NCBI GenBank assembly: GCA_963800475.1
Contig: CAWDAZ010000004.1
Span: 310,001 to 374,000 of the forward strand
From: Palsa-465 sp963800475
GTDB lineage: Bacteria > Actinomycetota > Thermoleophilia > Solirubrobacterales > Solirubrobacteraceae
DNA length: 64,000 bases
Direction of reading: 5' to 3'
Shown: positions 35,199 to 43,222 of the stretch, one piece after another
Layout of the letters: each line of letters begins with the position of its first letter
How positions within the stretch are numbered: position 1 is the first letter of the stretch
Translations under genes and position numbers: made by a program
Notes under the pieces: model-generated
Database searches by the model: none
Told to the model about the DNA's origin: nothing
The model's input: the letters and a program-made list of their open reading frames with translations, nothing else

Positions 35199-35558
35199 TC
35201 AGCCGTAGAGCGGCGCGAGAGCGGCGCGCCCTCGCTCGGCGGCTCGCACGCGACCGCCTTGACCTCGGCGACCTGCTCCGGGGGGGAAGCGGCGCGGGCG
35301 ACCCGACCGCGCTTGATCCTCTAGCCCCGCGACACGTAACTCGTGGAAGCGACCTCGCCACCGGCCCACAGCCTTCGTGCTCATCCCAAGCCGCCGAGCG
35401 ATCTCCGTGTTGCTGTGACCCTCGGCCGCCAGCAACACCAGCTTCGCCCGCAACACCTCCCGATGCGGCCGCGTGTAGCACGCCGCACGATGCTCAAGCT
35501 CCCTGCGCTCGCTCCCCTCGAGGACGATCTCCTGAGCGCTTGGACCCGGCATCGCCAA
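35199..35558 (-). CDS. IS630 transposase, N-terminal DNA-binding part (frame-disrupted)
   Basis: 119 aa. Helix-turn-helix region VLLAAEGHSNTEIARRLGMS followed by AVGRWRGRFHELRVAGLEDQ and SGRPRRFPP, the standard start of this family. After FPP the frame runs over a C7 run (positions 35280-35286, G7 on the plus strand) and the downstream sequence becomes nonsense. In the other frame it reads PEQVAEVKAVACEPPSEG, which is the expected continuation. One extra base in the run explains the split. Confidence 0.82.
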   Translation of the reverse strand: MAMPGPSAQEIVLEGSERRELEHRAACYTRPHREVLRAKLVLLAAEGHSNTEIARRLGMSTKAVGRWRGRFHELRVAGLEDQARSGRPRRFPPGAGRRGQGGRVRAAERGRAALAPLYG

Positions 35559-35619
35559 CCAGATTCGCCGCCCCAGTTATGACTCCTTCAAACCCGGACG
35601 GGATTTGCGACCGGGAGCA

Positions 35620-37755
35620 CTAAGGAATCGAACGAAGGCTCGGTGCCCGGCGATCGGGCGCCGAGCGTCCGTTCGCCTGGTTGTCGCGATCGGGCGCCGC
35701 GCTTCCGTTCGCCTGGTTGTCGCGATCGGCCTTCCGGGTCACGACGAACGCGTCGACGACGGCGGGGTCAAACTGGGTGCCGGCGCCGCGGCGCAGCTCG
35801 GCGATCGCATCGTCCGGCGACGTCGCACTGCCGTACGGGCGCTCGCTCGTCATCGCGTCGAACGCGTCGCAGACGACGATGATCCGCGCCCCCAGGGGGA
35901 TCTGTTCGCCGGCGAGACCGTCCGGGTAGCCGGTCCCATCCCAGCGCTCGTGAGTGGAGCGGACCAGTCTCGCGACCGGTGAGAGCGCCGGCGCCGCAGC
36001 CAGGATGCGCTCGCCGATCAGCGTATGGCGGCGCATGAACTCCCATTCGTGCTCGTTCAGACGCCCCGGCTTGTGGATGATCGCGTCCGGAATCGCCACC
36101 TTGCCGATGTCGTGGAGCTCGGCCGCCCGACGCAGCTCGTCGAGCTGTTCGGCGTCCATCGCGAGCTTGCGGCCGACGCCCAGTGCCAGACGCCCGACCT
36201 CGTGAAGGTGGTCGACGAGCGCCGGCTGACGCTCGCGCAACAGCCCCAGCAGCGCGTCGTGCGTCTGCTGAGAGGCGGAGCTTCGCCGCCCGCTCTTGCG
36301 CTCGTACATCCGGTCGTCGGCGAGCCGCAGCACCTCGCTCGGCGTGGAAGCGTCGCTGGGGATCGTCACGCTGCCGTACGAGGCGCAGACCGTGAAGCCA
36401 TCGCCGTCGGCCGACAGCGCGGTCAGCGCCGCCGCGATCCAGACGTCGGTCTTGGCGAGGTCCTCGGTGATGATCAGGCAGAACTCGTCGCCTCCCGGGC
36501 GATAGGCGTCGCCAGCCGTGTTGATCGCCGTCCGCAGCCGGTCACCGAGGAGTGTGAGCATCGTGTCTCCGGCCAGATGGCCGAACCGGTCGTTGTAGGC
36601 CTTGAACCCGTCCAGGTCGAACATCACGAACACCGCGGGCTCAGCTTCCGCGCCGCGCGCGAGGACGCGCTCCAGCGCGGCCTGCATCATCCGCCGATTG
36701 CCCAGGCCGGTCAGCGCATCGGTCAGCGCCTCGTGCTGGGAGTGCCGGAGCAGCCGGACGTTGTCGGCGAAGATCAGCGCAGCGCGAACGACCATCAACA
36801 GCAATGCGGCTCCCGCGAGCACCAGCGCGAGCGCGCCGACGTGGTCAAAGCCGCCGTACAGGAGCACCCCGAGTGCCACCAGCGCGAACAGCCCTGGGAT
36901 CAGGAGCATTCTGGTGGAGTCGGGGCGCCGCGCGGTCGCGACCGCCGGCGGCTGCCACGGCGCGCAGGCGGTGAACCACGCCGCCGCGAGCCACATTGAG
37001 TCGAGCAGGCCGCCCACCGCGTAGGTGCCGTTCGCGCTTACGTATGCGTAGCCCGTGTCCGCGATCGCGCTGAGCACGAGGCCGGTCGCCAGGAACAGCC
37101 ACGCCCGGCCGGGCCGCCACCCGGTCAGCGCCACCATTCCGACAGCGGTCCCGAGCAGCATCATGTCCCCGATCGGATAGGCCAGCGTGGTGACGATCGA
37201 GGCGGTGCTTCCGTGGCGGGCGCCATTGAAGATCGACTCGAACGCGAGCGCCGCGATCACCGCGGCGGAGGCGATCCCCGCGATCGCGCCGTCCATCCAC
37301 GCGTACGTGCGGAACTCGCCGATCCGGTGCTTGACGAGCAGCAGCAGCCCCGCGGACACCGCGGGGTAGTAGAGGAGATAGAACGCATCGGCGAGCGACG
37401 GGATCGGCGGGTTGCCCGTATCGCCGAACGCCAGCGAGTAATAGATCTCGCCCGCGGCGTCGAAGCCCAGCCCGATTCCAAGCAGCAGCCACGGCAGCCG
37501 TTCCTCGCGGATCAGCCAGGCCCGTGCGAGGCACGAGACGGCGGCGCCCAGCACGATCGCGTCGTAGAGCCAGTCGTAGAACAAGCTGTTGAGCGCCTGC
37601 CCACCAAGCCCGAACTGCCCGTGCGCGACGTGGAGCGCGATCGCGACCACGCCTGCGAGTGCCGCCAGCGAGAGCGCGCGGCGAGATCTCCGCGAGAGCG
37701 GTGGCCGGGTCGCAGCGAACGACCCGGGAGTTTCCGAGGGGCACGTCGGACGCAC
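35620..37755 (-). CDS. Membrane GGDEF plus HD-GYP protein
   Basis: 711 aa, GTG start. Residues 30-320 hold about nine or ten hydrophobic segments. A GGDEF domain follows (LTDALTGLGNRR, then PGGDEF, with an intact active site), so it can probably make cyclic di-GMP. A phosphohydrolase HD domain comes next (AELHDIGKVAIPD, then THERWDGTGYPDGL, the HD-GYP signature). Having both synthesis and hydrolysis domains is known but means the net activity cannot be read from sequence. The tail carries a 12-residue repeat. The stop codon TAG is formed at the IS630 junction, but the pre-insertion sequence would also read TAG. Confidence 0.9.
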   Translation of the reverse strand: MRPTCPSETPGSFAATRPPLSRRSRRALSLAALAGVVAIALHVAHGQFGLGGQALNSLFYDWLYDAIVLGAAVSCLARAWLIREERLPWLLLGIGLGFDAAGEIYYSLAFGDTGNPPIPSLADAFYLLYYPAVSAGLLLLVKHRIGEFRTYAWMDGAIAGIASAAVIAALAFESIFNGARHGSTASIVTTLAYPIGDMMLLGTAVGMVALTGWRPGRAWLFLATGLVLSAIADTGYAYVSANGTYAVGGLLDSMWLAAAWFTACAPWQPPAVATARRPDSTRMLLIPGLFALVALGVLLYGGFDHVGALALVLAGAALLLMVVRAALIFADNVRLLRHSQHEALTDALTGLGNRRMMQAALERVLARGAEAEPAVFVMFDLDGFKAYNDRFGHLAGDTMLTLLGDRLRTAINTAGDAYRPGGDEFCLIITEDLAKTDVWIAAALTALSADGDGFTVCASYGSVTIPSDASTPSEVLRLADDRMYERKSGRRSSASQQTHDALLGLLRERQPALVDHLHEVGRLALGVGRKLAMDAEQLDELRRAAELHDIGKVAIPDAIIHKPGRLNEHEWEFMRRHTLIGERILAAAPALSPVARLVRSTHERWDGTGYPDGLAGEQIPLGARIIVVCDAFDAMTSERPYGSATSPDDAIAELRRGAGTQFDPAVVDAFVVTRKADRDNQANGSAAPDRDNQANGRSAPDRRAPSLRSIP
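35651..35730 (-). repeat. 36-bp tandem repeat in the 3' end of the HD-GYP gene
   Basis: Units begin at 35651, 35687 and 35723 (third only partial). They encode DRDNQANG plus four variable residues, so the protein tail reads the unit twice. The period is exactly 36 bp and in frame. It lies just upstream of the IS630 insertion, within 30 bp of the stop codon. Confidence 0.85.
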
Positions 37756-37817
37756 GCCAAGTACCTATCGACGCAGTCGGCCGGTCGTATGAGCGTTGGT
37801 CGGCCGGCGGCGGACGG

Positions 37818-39181
37818 TTACCCCCGTCCGCCCGTCGGTGGCTGCTGGAACGAGTAGCCGAGCCGCAGCAGCGGACCCTCGCTCCACGCCGGCCCGAGCA
37901 GGTTCATCGATGCTCGCAGGTTGCCCGGAAGCGGGCCGATCGGGAGCGTCAGCACCGGCAACCCGGTGATCGGCGACAGCAGCGGCGCGAACGAGCCACC
38001 CTCCCTGCAGCGGTAGGTGGCGTCGGTGACGCCCGGCAGCGGCGGCGCCGGACAGCCGCTCTCCTCGAACACGATCGCGGTCAGGCGGTGGCGCCCGATC
38101 AGCGCGAGCATCGCCGCGAGCTGACCCGGACGACCTGCTCGAGGCTGTGGACCGGCGCGCCCCGCGCGGGTCCGGCGAACCAGGCGTCGAGCTCGGGCCT
38201 GAAATGCTGTTCGATCGCGTTCAGGTCGCCGGCCGCGAACCGCGCCCGCAGCGGCGGCAGCTTCACGATCGTCGCGCCCCTCGCGCGCATCGAGGCGAGC
38301 GCTGCGGCGAAGTCGCGGTCGTAGTCGCGGTTGTAGCCGGTCAGCGGCTCGCCGAGCGCGCGATCGAGCACTCCGATCCGGGCCCCGTGCAGGCCGTCTG
38401 GCTGGAGGAAGCGGGTGTAGTCCCGGTAGAAGTGGCCACGGCTGGCGCGCGTCGCGGGATCCGCGGGGTCGACGCCGGTCATCGCGCCGAGCACGCGGGC
38501 GGCGTCAGCAACCGTCCTGGTCAACGGCCCCGGCGCATCGGTGAGCGACGAATACGGTGCGATCCCGCCTCGGGAAATCAGGCCAATCGTCGGGCGCAGC
38601 CCGACGATGCCGTTGTAGGACGCGGGGATCTGGATCGAGCCGCCGGTGTCGCTGCCGGTGCCGAGCAGCGCCATCCCGGCGGCGACACCGGCCGCCGAGC
38701 CGCCGCTCGAGCCGCCGGGGACGCGGGTGGGCCGCAGCGCGTTCCGGGTCTGGCCGCCGATCGAGCTGTAGCCGCTCGCGCCGTGCGCCCATTCGTCCAT
38801 GTTGGCCTTCGCCAGCACCACCGCGCCGGCGGCGCGCAGCCGCGCCACCACGGTCGTGTGGAGCCGGTCGGCGGTCATGTAGTTGTCCTTGACGAGCACC
38901 GGCAGGCACTGGAGCGGGAGCAGCGGAAACCCGAGCGTCTGCCGCGCGTCGAGGCGACGCGCGATCGCGATCGCGTCCGGATTGACCTCGAGCACGGCGC
39001 GCAGCGAGCGTCCGCGGCCGATCGCGCCGAGCGCCTGCTCGGTGACGGCGACGCAGGTGGTCCGGTGGAACCGAAGCGCCGACTCGAGCGTGCCGATCGA
39101 CGTTGGGATCGCGGCCTGCGCCGAGGCCGCCAGAACCAGAGTGCACGCCACCGCCCCGACCGCGGCGAATCCACGCGCCAT
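37818..39181 (-). pseudogene. Broken secreted amidase (amidase-signature family)
   Basis: The first part (38099-39181, 360 aa) has a signal peptide (MARGFAAVGAVACTLVLAASAQA), the catalytic lysine in VLVKDNYMTA, GGSSGGSAAGVAAG with the cis-Ser, and the nucleophile region GSDTGGSIQIPASYNGIVGLRP. It then runs off frame after HSLEQVVRV and stops. The C-terminal part (37818-38111) continues in another frame: LTAIVFEESGCPAPPLPGV, ITGLPVLTLPIG and LLRLGYSFQQ. Intact relatives have several dozen residues between these blocks, so a small deletion not divisible by three best explains the break. A real two-protein arrangement is unlikely. Confidence 0.8.
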
Positions 39182-39214
39182 GCCGTTCCTCCTGAATCCG
39201 GTGCGGCGAGCGTA

Positions 39215-39268
39215 GCGGCTCGGCTGCGGAGCGGCTCGGCTGCGGAGCGGCTCGGCTGCGGAGCGGCT
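39215..39268. repeat. 16-bp tandem repeat upstream of the amidase pseudogene
   Basis: GCGGCTCGGCTGCGGA is repeated three times without a mismatch (39215-39262) and followed by a partial fourth unit. It lies between the amidase start and the end of the ABC permease gene, in non-coding DNA. Each unit contains short inverted segments, so the RNA could fold. Confidence 0.85.
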
Positions 39269-39317
39269 ACTCGGCGCGCCGGACGAGTGCGGCGGTCTTG
39301 TGGTGGAAGCCCGCCGG

Positions 39318-40214
39318 CTACTCGGTCCGGTTGAACTCCCAGATCGCGATTCCGAGCATCCCCAGCCCGAGCGCGATGATCACCATCACCTCGAGCACCA
39401 CCGGCACGTGCCAGCCCCACCAGGTGATCCCCGGATCGAGTACGCGTCGCGCCGCCGGCGAGATCGTCAGGTGGTTGAACACCAGCCGCCGCATCGGATC
39501 GACCGCGTAGGTGAGCGGGTCGAGCCGGTTGAGGATCGACAGCCACAGCGGCAGCCCGGCGGCCGGGAACAGGGCGCCAGAGATGAAGAACAGCGGCATC
39601 ACGACCATCTGCATGACGCCCATGAACGACTGCATCTGCTTGATCCGGACCGCGATCATCACCCCGAACGCGGTGATCGCGAACGCCAGCGCCAGCTGTA
39701 GCAGGAAGATCCCGAGGATCAGCAGCGGGTCGTACGGCACGTTGACCAGTCCCGCGAGCGCGATCACGATCACGCCCTGGAAGCACGCGACGGTCGCGCC
39801 GCCGAGGCACTTGCCGATCACGATCGAGCTGCGGCGGACAGGCGCGACCATCATCTCGCGCAGGAATCCGAATTCCCTGTCCCAGACGATCGACGCCGCC
39901 GAGAACATCGCCGTGAACATCACCGAGATGCACAGGATCCCGGGGTAGATGAACGTCTTCAGCGCGACCCCGTGGGTCCCGGCCCGCGCGAGGCCCTGGA
40001 GCCCGGCGCCCAGCACGAACAGGAACAGCAGCGGCTGGACGAGCGTGGTGACCATCCGCAGCCGGTCATTGCGGTAGCGGATCAGCTCGCGCCGCCAGAC
40101 GATCTTGACCGCCCGCAGCTCGGAGTAGAAGCTCCGCTTCGGGACGCTGACGCGGACCGGCGGCGGACCGGGCGCGGTGGTGGTCGTGCCCGCGGTCTCG
40201 ATCGTCGCGCTCAT
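39318..40214 (-). CDS. ABC-2 type permease, DrrB-like
   Basis: 298 aa. A cytoplasmic N-terminus (with FYSELRAVKIVWRRELIRY) is followed by about six membrane segments, including VQPLLFLFVLGAGL, FIYPGILCISVMFTAMFSA and MVVMPLFFISGALFPAAGLP. The conserved SGALFP pattern is typical of drug- and antibiotic-export permeases. It overlaps the ATPase stop by four bases, forming an exporter with it. Substrate unknown; membership in a resistance-type PadR operon points to a lipophilic compound. Confidence 0.9.
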   Translation of the reverse strand: MSATIETAGTTTTAPGPPPVRVSVPKRSFYSELRAVKIVWRRELIRYRNDRLRMVTTLVQPLLFLFVLGAGLQGLARAGTHGVALKTFIYPGILCISVMFTAMFSAASIVWDREFGFLREMMVAPVRRSSIVIGKCLGGATVACFQGVIVIALAGLVNVPYDPLLILGIFLLQLALAFAITAFGVMIAVRIKQMQSFMGVMQMVVMPLFFISGALFPAAGLPLWLSILNRLDPLTYAVDPMRRLVFNHLTISPAARRVLDPGITWWGWHVPVVLEVMVIIALGLGMLGIAIWEFNRTE

Positions 40215-41251
40215 CGGCCACCCGCTCCGTGCATGACCCTCATCATCTGGCGGCTGCGGTTCGTGGCCGGGTCCTCCTCGGCGTCACGGATCGAGGTGCC
40301 CGTATATGACATGAACACGTCGTCGAGCGTCGGCCGGGAGACGTTCACCGACCGGATCGGGATCCCCAGCTCGGCGAACAGTCGCGGCACGAACTCCTCG
40401 CCCCCCGGGACGCCGAACGTGACCGCTCCCTCGGTGATCCGCGCCTCGATCCCGAACCGCTCGGCGAGCGCGGCGATCGTGGCGTCGTTGTCGTCGGTGT
40501 GAAGCGTGACCCGGTCGGCGCCGACCTGCGCCTTGAGCGCCTCGGGAGTGTCGAGCGCGACGATCTCACCGTGGTCCATGATCGCGATCCGGTCACACCA
40601 CTCGGCCTCGTCCATGTAGTGGGTGGTCATGAAGATCGTGATCTCCTCGCGCTCCTTGAGCTCGCGGATGTAGCTCCAGATCGAGCGACGCGTCTGCGGG
40701 TCCAGCCCGATCGTCGGCTCGTCGAGGAACAGCACCCGCGGCGAGTGCATCAGCCCGCGCGCGATCTCGAGCCGCCGCCGCATCCCGCCCGAATACGTGC
40801 CGACGGCGTGGTTCCTGCGATCCCACAGCCCCACCATCCGGAGCACCTGCTCCATCCGCGAGGCGACGAGCTCGCGCTGGACCCCGTACAGCTCGGCGTG
40901 CATGCGGAGGTTCTGCTCGCCGGTCATGTAGCCGTCGAGGGTCGGGTCCTGGAACACCAGGCCGATGTTGCGCCGCACGTCGTCGCGCTCGCTCACCACG
41001 TCGTGACCGGCGACCGTCGCCGACCCCGAGGTCGGCTTGGCGAGCGTGCAGAGCATGTTGATCGTGGTCGTCTTTCCAGCCCCGTTGGGGCCGAGGAATC
41101 CGAACACCTCCCCGGTCGCGACCTCGAAGGCGACGCCCTTGACCGCCTGGACGTCGTCGAAGTTCTTGACCAGGTCGCGGACGGAGATCGCAGGGATGCG
41201 GCCATTCGGCGAGCTCGGCATCGGCTCGGCAAACGTTACGCCGTCAGGCAT
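40211..41251 (-). CDS. Drug-export ABC ATPase, DrrA-like
   Basis: 346 aa from the ATG at 41251, which overlaps the PadR stop by 8 bp; the longer frame above is a shadow. Walker A LGPNGAGKTTTINML, Q-loop VFQDPTLDGYMTG, signature YSGGMRRRLEIARGL, Walker B VLFLDEPTIGLD and switch MTTHYMDEAEWCDRIA. The C-terminal extension ending in RPTLDDVFMSYTG is the DrrA-type regulatory domain. Second gene of a padR-drrA-drrB operon. Confidence 0.92.
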   Translation of the reverse strand: MPDGVTFAEPMPSSPNGRIPAISVRDLVKNFDDVQAVKGVAFEVATGEVFGFLGPNGAGKTTTINMLCTLAKPTSGSATVAGHDVVSERDDVRRNIGLVFQDPTLDGYMTGEQNLRMHAELYGVQRELVASRMEQVLRMVGLWDRRNHAVGTYSGGMRRRLEIARGLMHSPRVLFLDEPTIGLDPQTRRSIWSYIRELKEREEITIFMTTHYMDEAEWCDRIAIMDHGEIVALDTPEALKAQVGADRVTLHTDDNDATIAALAERFGIEARITEGAVTFGVPGGEEFVPRLFAELGIPIRSVNVSRPTLDDVFMSYTGTSIRDAEEDPATNRSRQMMRVMHGAGGR

Positions 41252-41738
41252 CCTGCTCCTCGGCAAGGATCCGGTACAGCTCGCGCTTGGCGTTCCTGAC
41301 GACACCCGCGGCCGCCTCGACCTGCTCGCCGCTGCCCGCGTGGACGACCTGCATCGCCGCCACCCGCAGCTGCTTGAGCTGCGCTCGCAGCTCCCCGAAC
41401 GCGACCGGCTCGTGCTCGTCGACCCACGGCGGCACGTGCTCGTGACGGTCGGTCAAGTGTTGGCGGCCCGCGGCGGTCGCCTCGAACAGCTTCGCGCCGT
41501 CGCGCTCCTCGGCGCTGATCAGCCCCTGGTCCTCGAGCTGGGCGAGCGTGGGGTAGATCGAGCCGGGACTCGGCCGCCAGCGCCCGCCGCTGCGCTCCTC
41601 GATCGCCTGCATCAGCTGATAGCCGTTGAGCGGCTGCTCGGCGAGCAGCAGCAGCAGCGCCGCGCGGACGTCGCCGCGGCGCCGGCGGCCGCGTCCGTGT
41701 CCGAACGGGGGACCGGGATGAGGGTGTTCGGCAAACAC
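41244..41738 (-). CDS. PadR-family transcriptional regulator
   Basis: 164 aa. Winged-helix domain with LLLLAEQPLNGYQLMQAIEE and the wing SPGSIYPTLAQLEDQGLI, typical of PadR, preceded by a basic Gly/Arg-rich tail (GHGRGRRRRGDVR). The C-terminal helical part would make the dimer. It probably represses its own operon and the drug exporter genes behind it. The palindrome at 41749-41758 is a likely binding site. The divergent gene encodes an SRPBCC protein. Confidence 0.88.
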   Translation of the reverse strand: MFAEHPHPGPPFGHGRGRRRRGDVRAALLLLLAEQPLNGYQLMQAIEERSGGRWRPSPGSIYPTLAQLEDQGLISAEERDGAKLFEATAAGRQHLTDRHEHVPPWVDEHEPVAFGELRAQLKQLRVAAMQVVHAGSGEQVEAAAGVVRNAKRELYRILAEEQDA

Positions 41739-41748
41739 GATGCATTAC

Positions 41749-41758
41749 GATATATCGC
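41749..41758. promoter_or_regulatory. Palindrome in the padR promoter, probable operator
   Basis: CGATATATCG is a perfect 10-bp palindrome in an AT-rich pocket (GCATTACGATATATCGCGACAGATC) 11 bp above the padR start codon and in the divergent region towards the SRPBCC gene. AT-rich dyads of this kind are usual PadR targets, so autoregulation is likely. Confidence 0.5.
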
Positions 41759-41837
41759 GACAGATCTGCTGTCAAGGGACGCGGTCACGTTCAAGGGACG
41801 GGGTGCCAAACGGGTCGTTGGTAGGGTCCGCGCCGAC

Positions 41838-42299
41838 GTGGGTTCGGTGGCGGTGACCGAGAGCTTCCCGAGCTCGGTGAGCGAGGCCGAGACGCGCTGG
41901 TGCGACGTCTCGACGTGGCCGCGATGGGTCGACGAGCTCGACCACGTCGTGTCCGTGCGGGGCGAGTGGCCGCAGCCCGGCGCGACGGTCGTGTGGCAGT
42001 CCGGGCCCGCGGGGCGGGGCCGGGTGACCGAGCAGGTGATCGAGTACGAGCCGCTGGGGGGCTATACGGTCGAGGTCGAGGACGACTCGATCACCGGCGA
42101 GCAGAGCGTCTCGTTCGAAGCCGCCGCCGACGGCGTCGAGGTCCGGCTCGCGCTGCGCTACAGGATCAAGCGACGCTCGCCGCTAACCGGGCTGATCGAC
42201 GTGCTGTTCGTGCGGCGGCTGATGGTCACCTCGCTCGAGAAGACGCTGGGCGCGTTCGGCGCGGCGCTCGCGGAGTCACGCCACACGGGGGTCGGGTAG
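41838..42299 (+). CDS. SRPBCC (START-like) family protein
   Basis: 153 aa from the GTG at 41838 (or at 41847); the open frame continues upstream through padR and is a shadow. The sequence SFPSSVSEAETRWCDVSTWPRWVDEL is the standard first helix-grip segment of polyketide cyclase/dehydrase-type proteins, followed by PQPGATVVWQS, GRGRVTEQVIEYEP and EVRLALRYRIKRRSPLTGL. Binds a hydrophobic ligand; the function is open. It is followed 10 bp later by the hydroxyacyl-CoA dehydrogenase gene. Confidence 0.8.
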   Translation: MGSVAVTESFPSSVSEAETRWCDVSTWPRWVDELDHVVSVRGEWPQPGATVVWQSGPAGRGRVTEQVIEYEPLGGYTVEVEDDSITGEQSVSFEAAADGVEVRLALRYRIKRRSPLTGLIDVLFVRRLMVTSLEKTLGAFGAALAESRHTGVG

Positions 42300-42309
42300 C
42301 CTCGCGCGC

Positions 42310-43167
42310 ATGTTCGTGTTCAAGGCCGCGGTGGTCGGCGCCGGCACGATGGGCGGGGAGATCGCGCAGACAATCGCGAACTCCGACATCCCCGTGGTCC
42401 TCAAGGACGTGCAGGACAAGTTCGTCGACCAGGGTCTCGAGAAGGCCCGTTCGCTGTGGCAGGCGCGCGTCGAGGCGGGCAAGCTGGAGCCGGCGGAGCT
42501 CGAGCGCAAGCTCGCCCTGATCACCGGCACCACCGACTACGAACGGTTCGGCGACGTGGACTTCGTGATCGAGGCTGTCCCCGAGCGGATGGTCGTCAAG
42601 CAGACCGTATTCTCCGAGCTCGACGAGGCGACTCCAGGCCACGCGATCCTCGCCTCGAACACCTCGTCACTGTCGATCACCGAGATGGGCGAGGCAACCA
42701 GCCGGCCCGACAAGGTGGTCGGCTTCCACTACTTCTATCCGGCCTCGGTGATGCGGCTGATCGAAGTCGTCGAGGGGGACGAGACCTCCGACGAGACCGT
42801 GCAGGGCGCGCTCAACTTCGCTCAGGCGATCCGCAAGACGCCGATCCGGTGCGCGGAGGCGCCCGGGTTCGTCGTCAACCGGATCCTGACCTCGGCCGTA
42901 TCAGAGCTGTGGCGCTTCCAGGAGGAGACCGGGATGGACGTCAAGGAGGTCGACAAGCTGGTGGACGAGTCGAAGGCGGCGCCCGTCGGCCCGTTCTTCC
43001 TCGCCGACCTGCTCGGGCTCGACACGGTGCTGCACGTGGCCGAGCACGTGAGGGAGTCCTACGGGGACCGCTTCTACGTCCCCAAGCGGATGCAGGAGCT
43101 GGTCGCCGCCGGAGACCTGGGGGTCAAGACCGGAAAGGGCTTCTACGAGCACGGGGGCGGGCAATGA
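42310..43167 (+). CDS. 3-hydroxyacyl-CoA dehydrogenase
   Basis: 285 aa, complete. Rossmann loop VVGAGTMGGEIAQTIA at 9-24, ASNTSSLSITEM, the catalytic His in GFHYFYPASVMRLIEV, and the C-terminal all-helical domain with PGFVVNRIL and GVKTGKGFYEH. It oxidises 3-hydroxyacyl-CoA with NAD. It is followed 55 bp later by a gene encoding a second dehydrogenase C-domain fused to an enoyl-CoA hydratase, so the two together rebuild a FadB-like activity from separate chains. Confidence 0.93.
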   Translation: MFVFKAAVVGAGTMGGEIAQTIANSDIPVVLKDVQDKFVDQGLEKARSLWQARVEAGKLEPAELERKLALITGTTDYERFGDVDFVIEAVPERMVVKQTVFSELDEATPGHAILASNTSSLSITEMGEATSRPDKVVGFHYFYPASVMRLIEVVEGDETSDETVQGALNFAQAIRKTPIRCAEAPGFVVNRILTSAVSELWRFQEETGMDVKEVDKLVDESKAAPVGPFFLADLLGLDTVLHVAEHVRESYGDRFYVPKRMQELVAAGDLGVKTGKGFYEHGGGQ

Positions 43168-43222
43168 GCGGCCGGATAACTCGCGCTCCGCGCATTCCGG
43201 CGAGGCCGGAGGCCGAGCGCGC

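Larger units (their letters stand above)
34371..35620 (-). mobile_element. IS630-family insertion sequence
   Basis: About 1.25 kb. The ends are related inverted repeats (left AGTGCTTCGGATCGTAAG, right read inward AGTGCTCCCGGTCGCAAA, about 22 of 30 bases matching; the right copy takes in one base of the flanking TA). The target dinucleotide TA is present on both sides (34369-34370 and 35621-35622), as expected for IS630/Tc1-type transposition. Inside is a transposase split over two frames. The right TA is part of the TAG stop codon of the GGDEF/HD-GYP gene. Confidence 0.85.
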
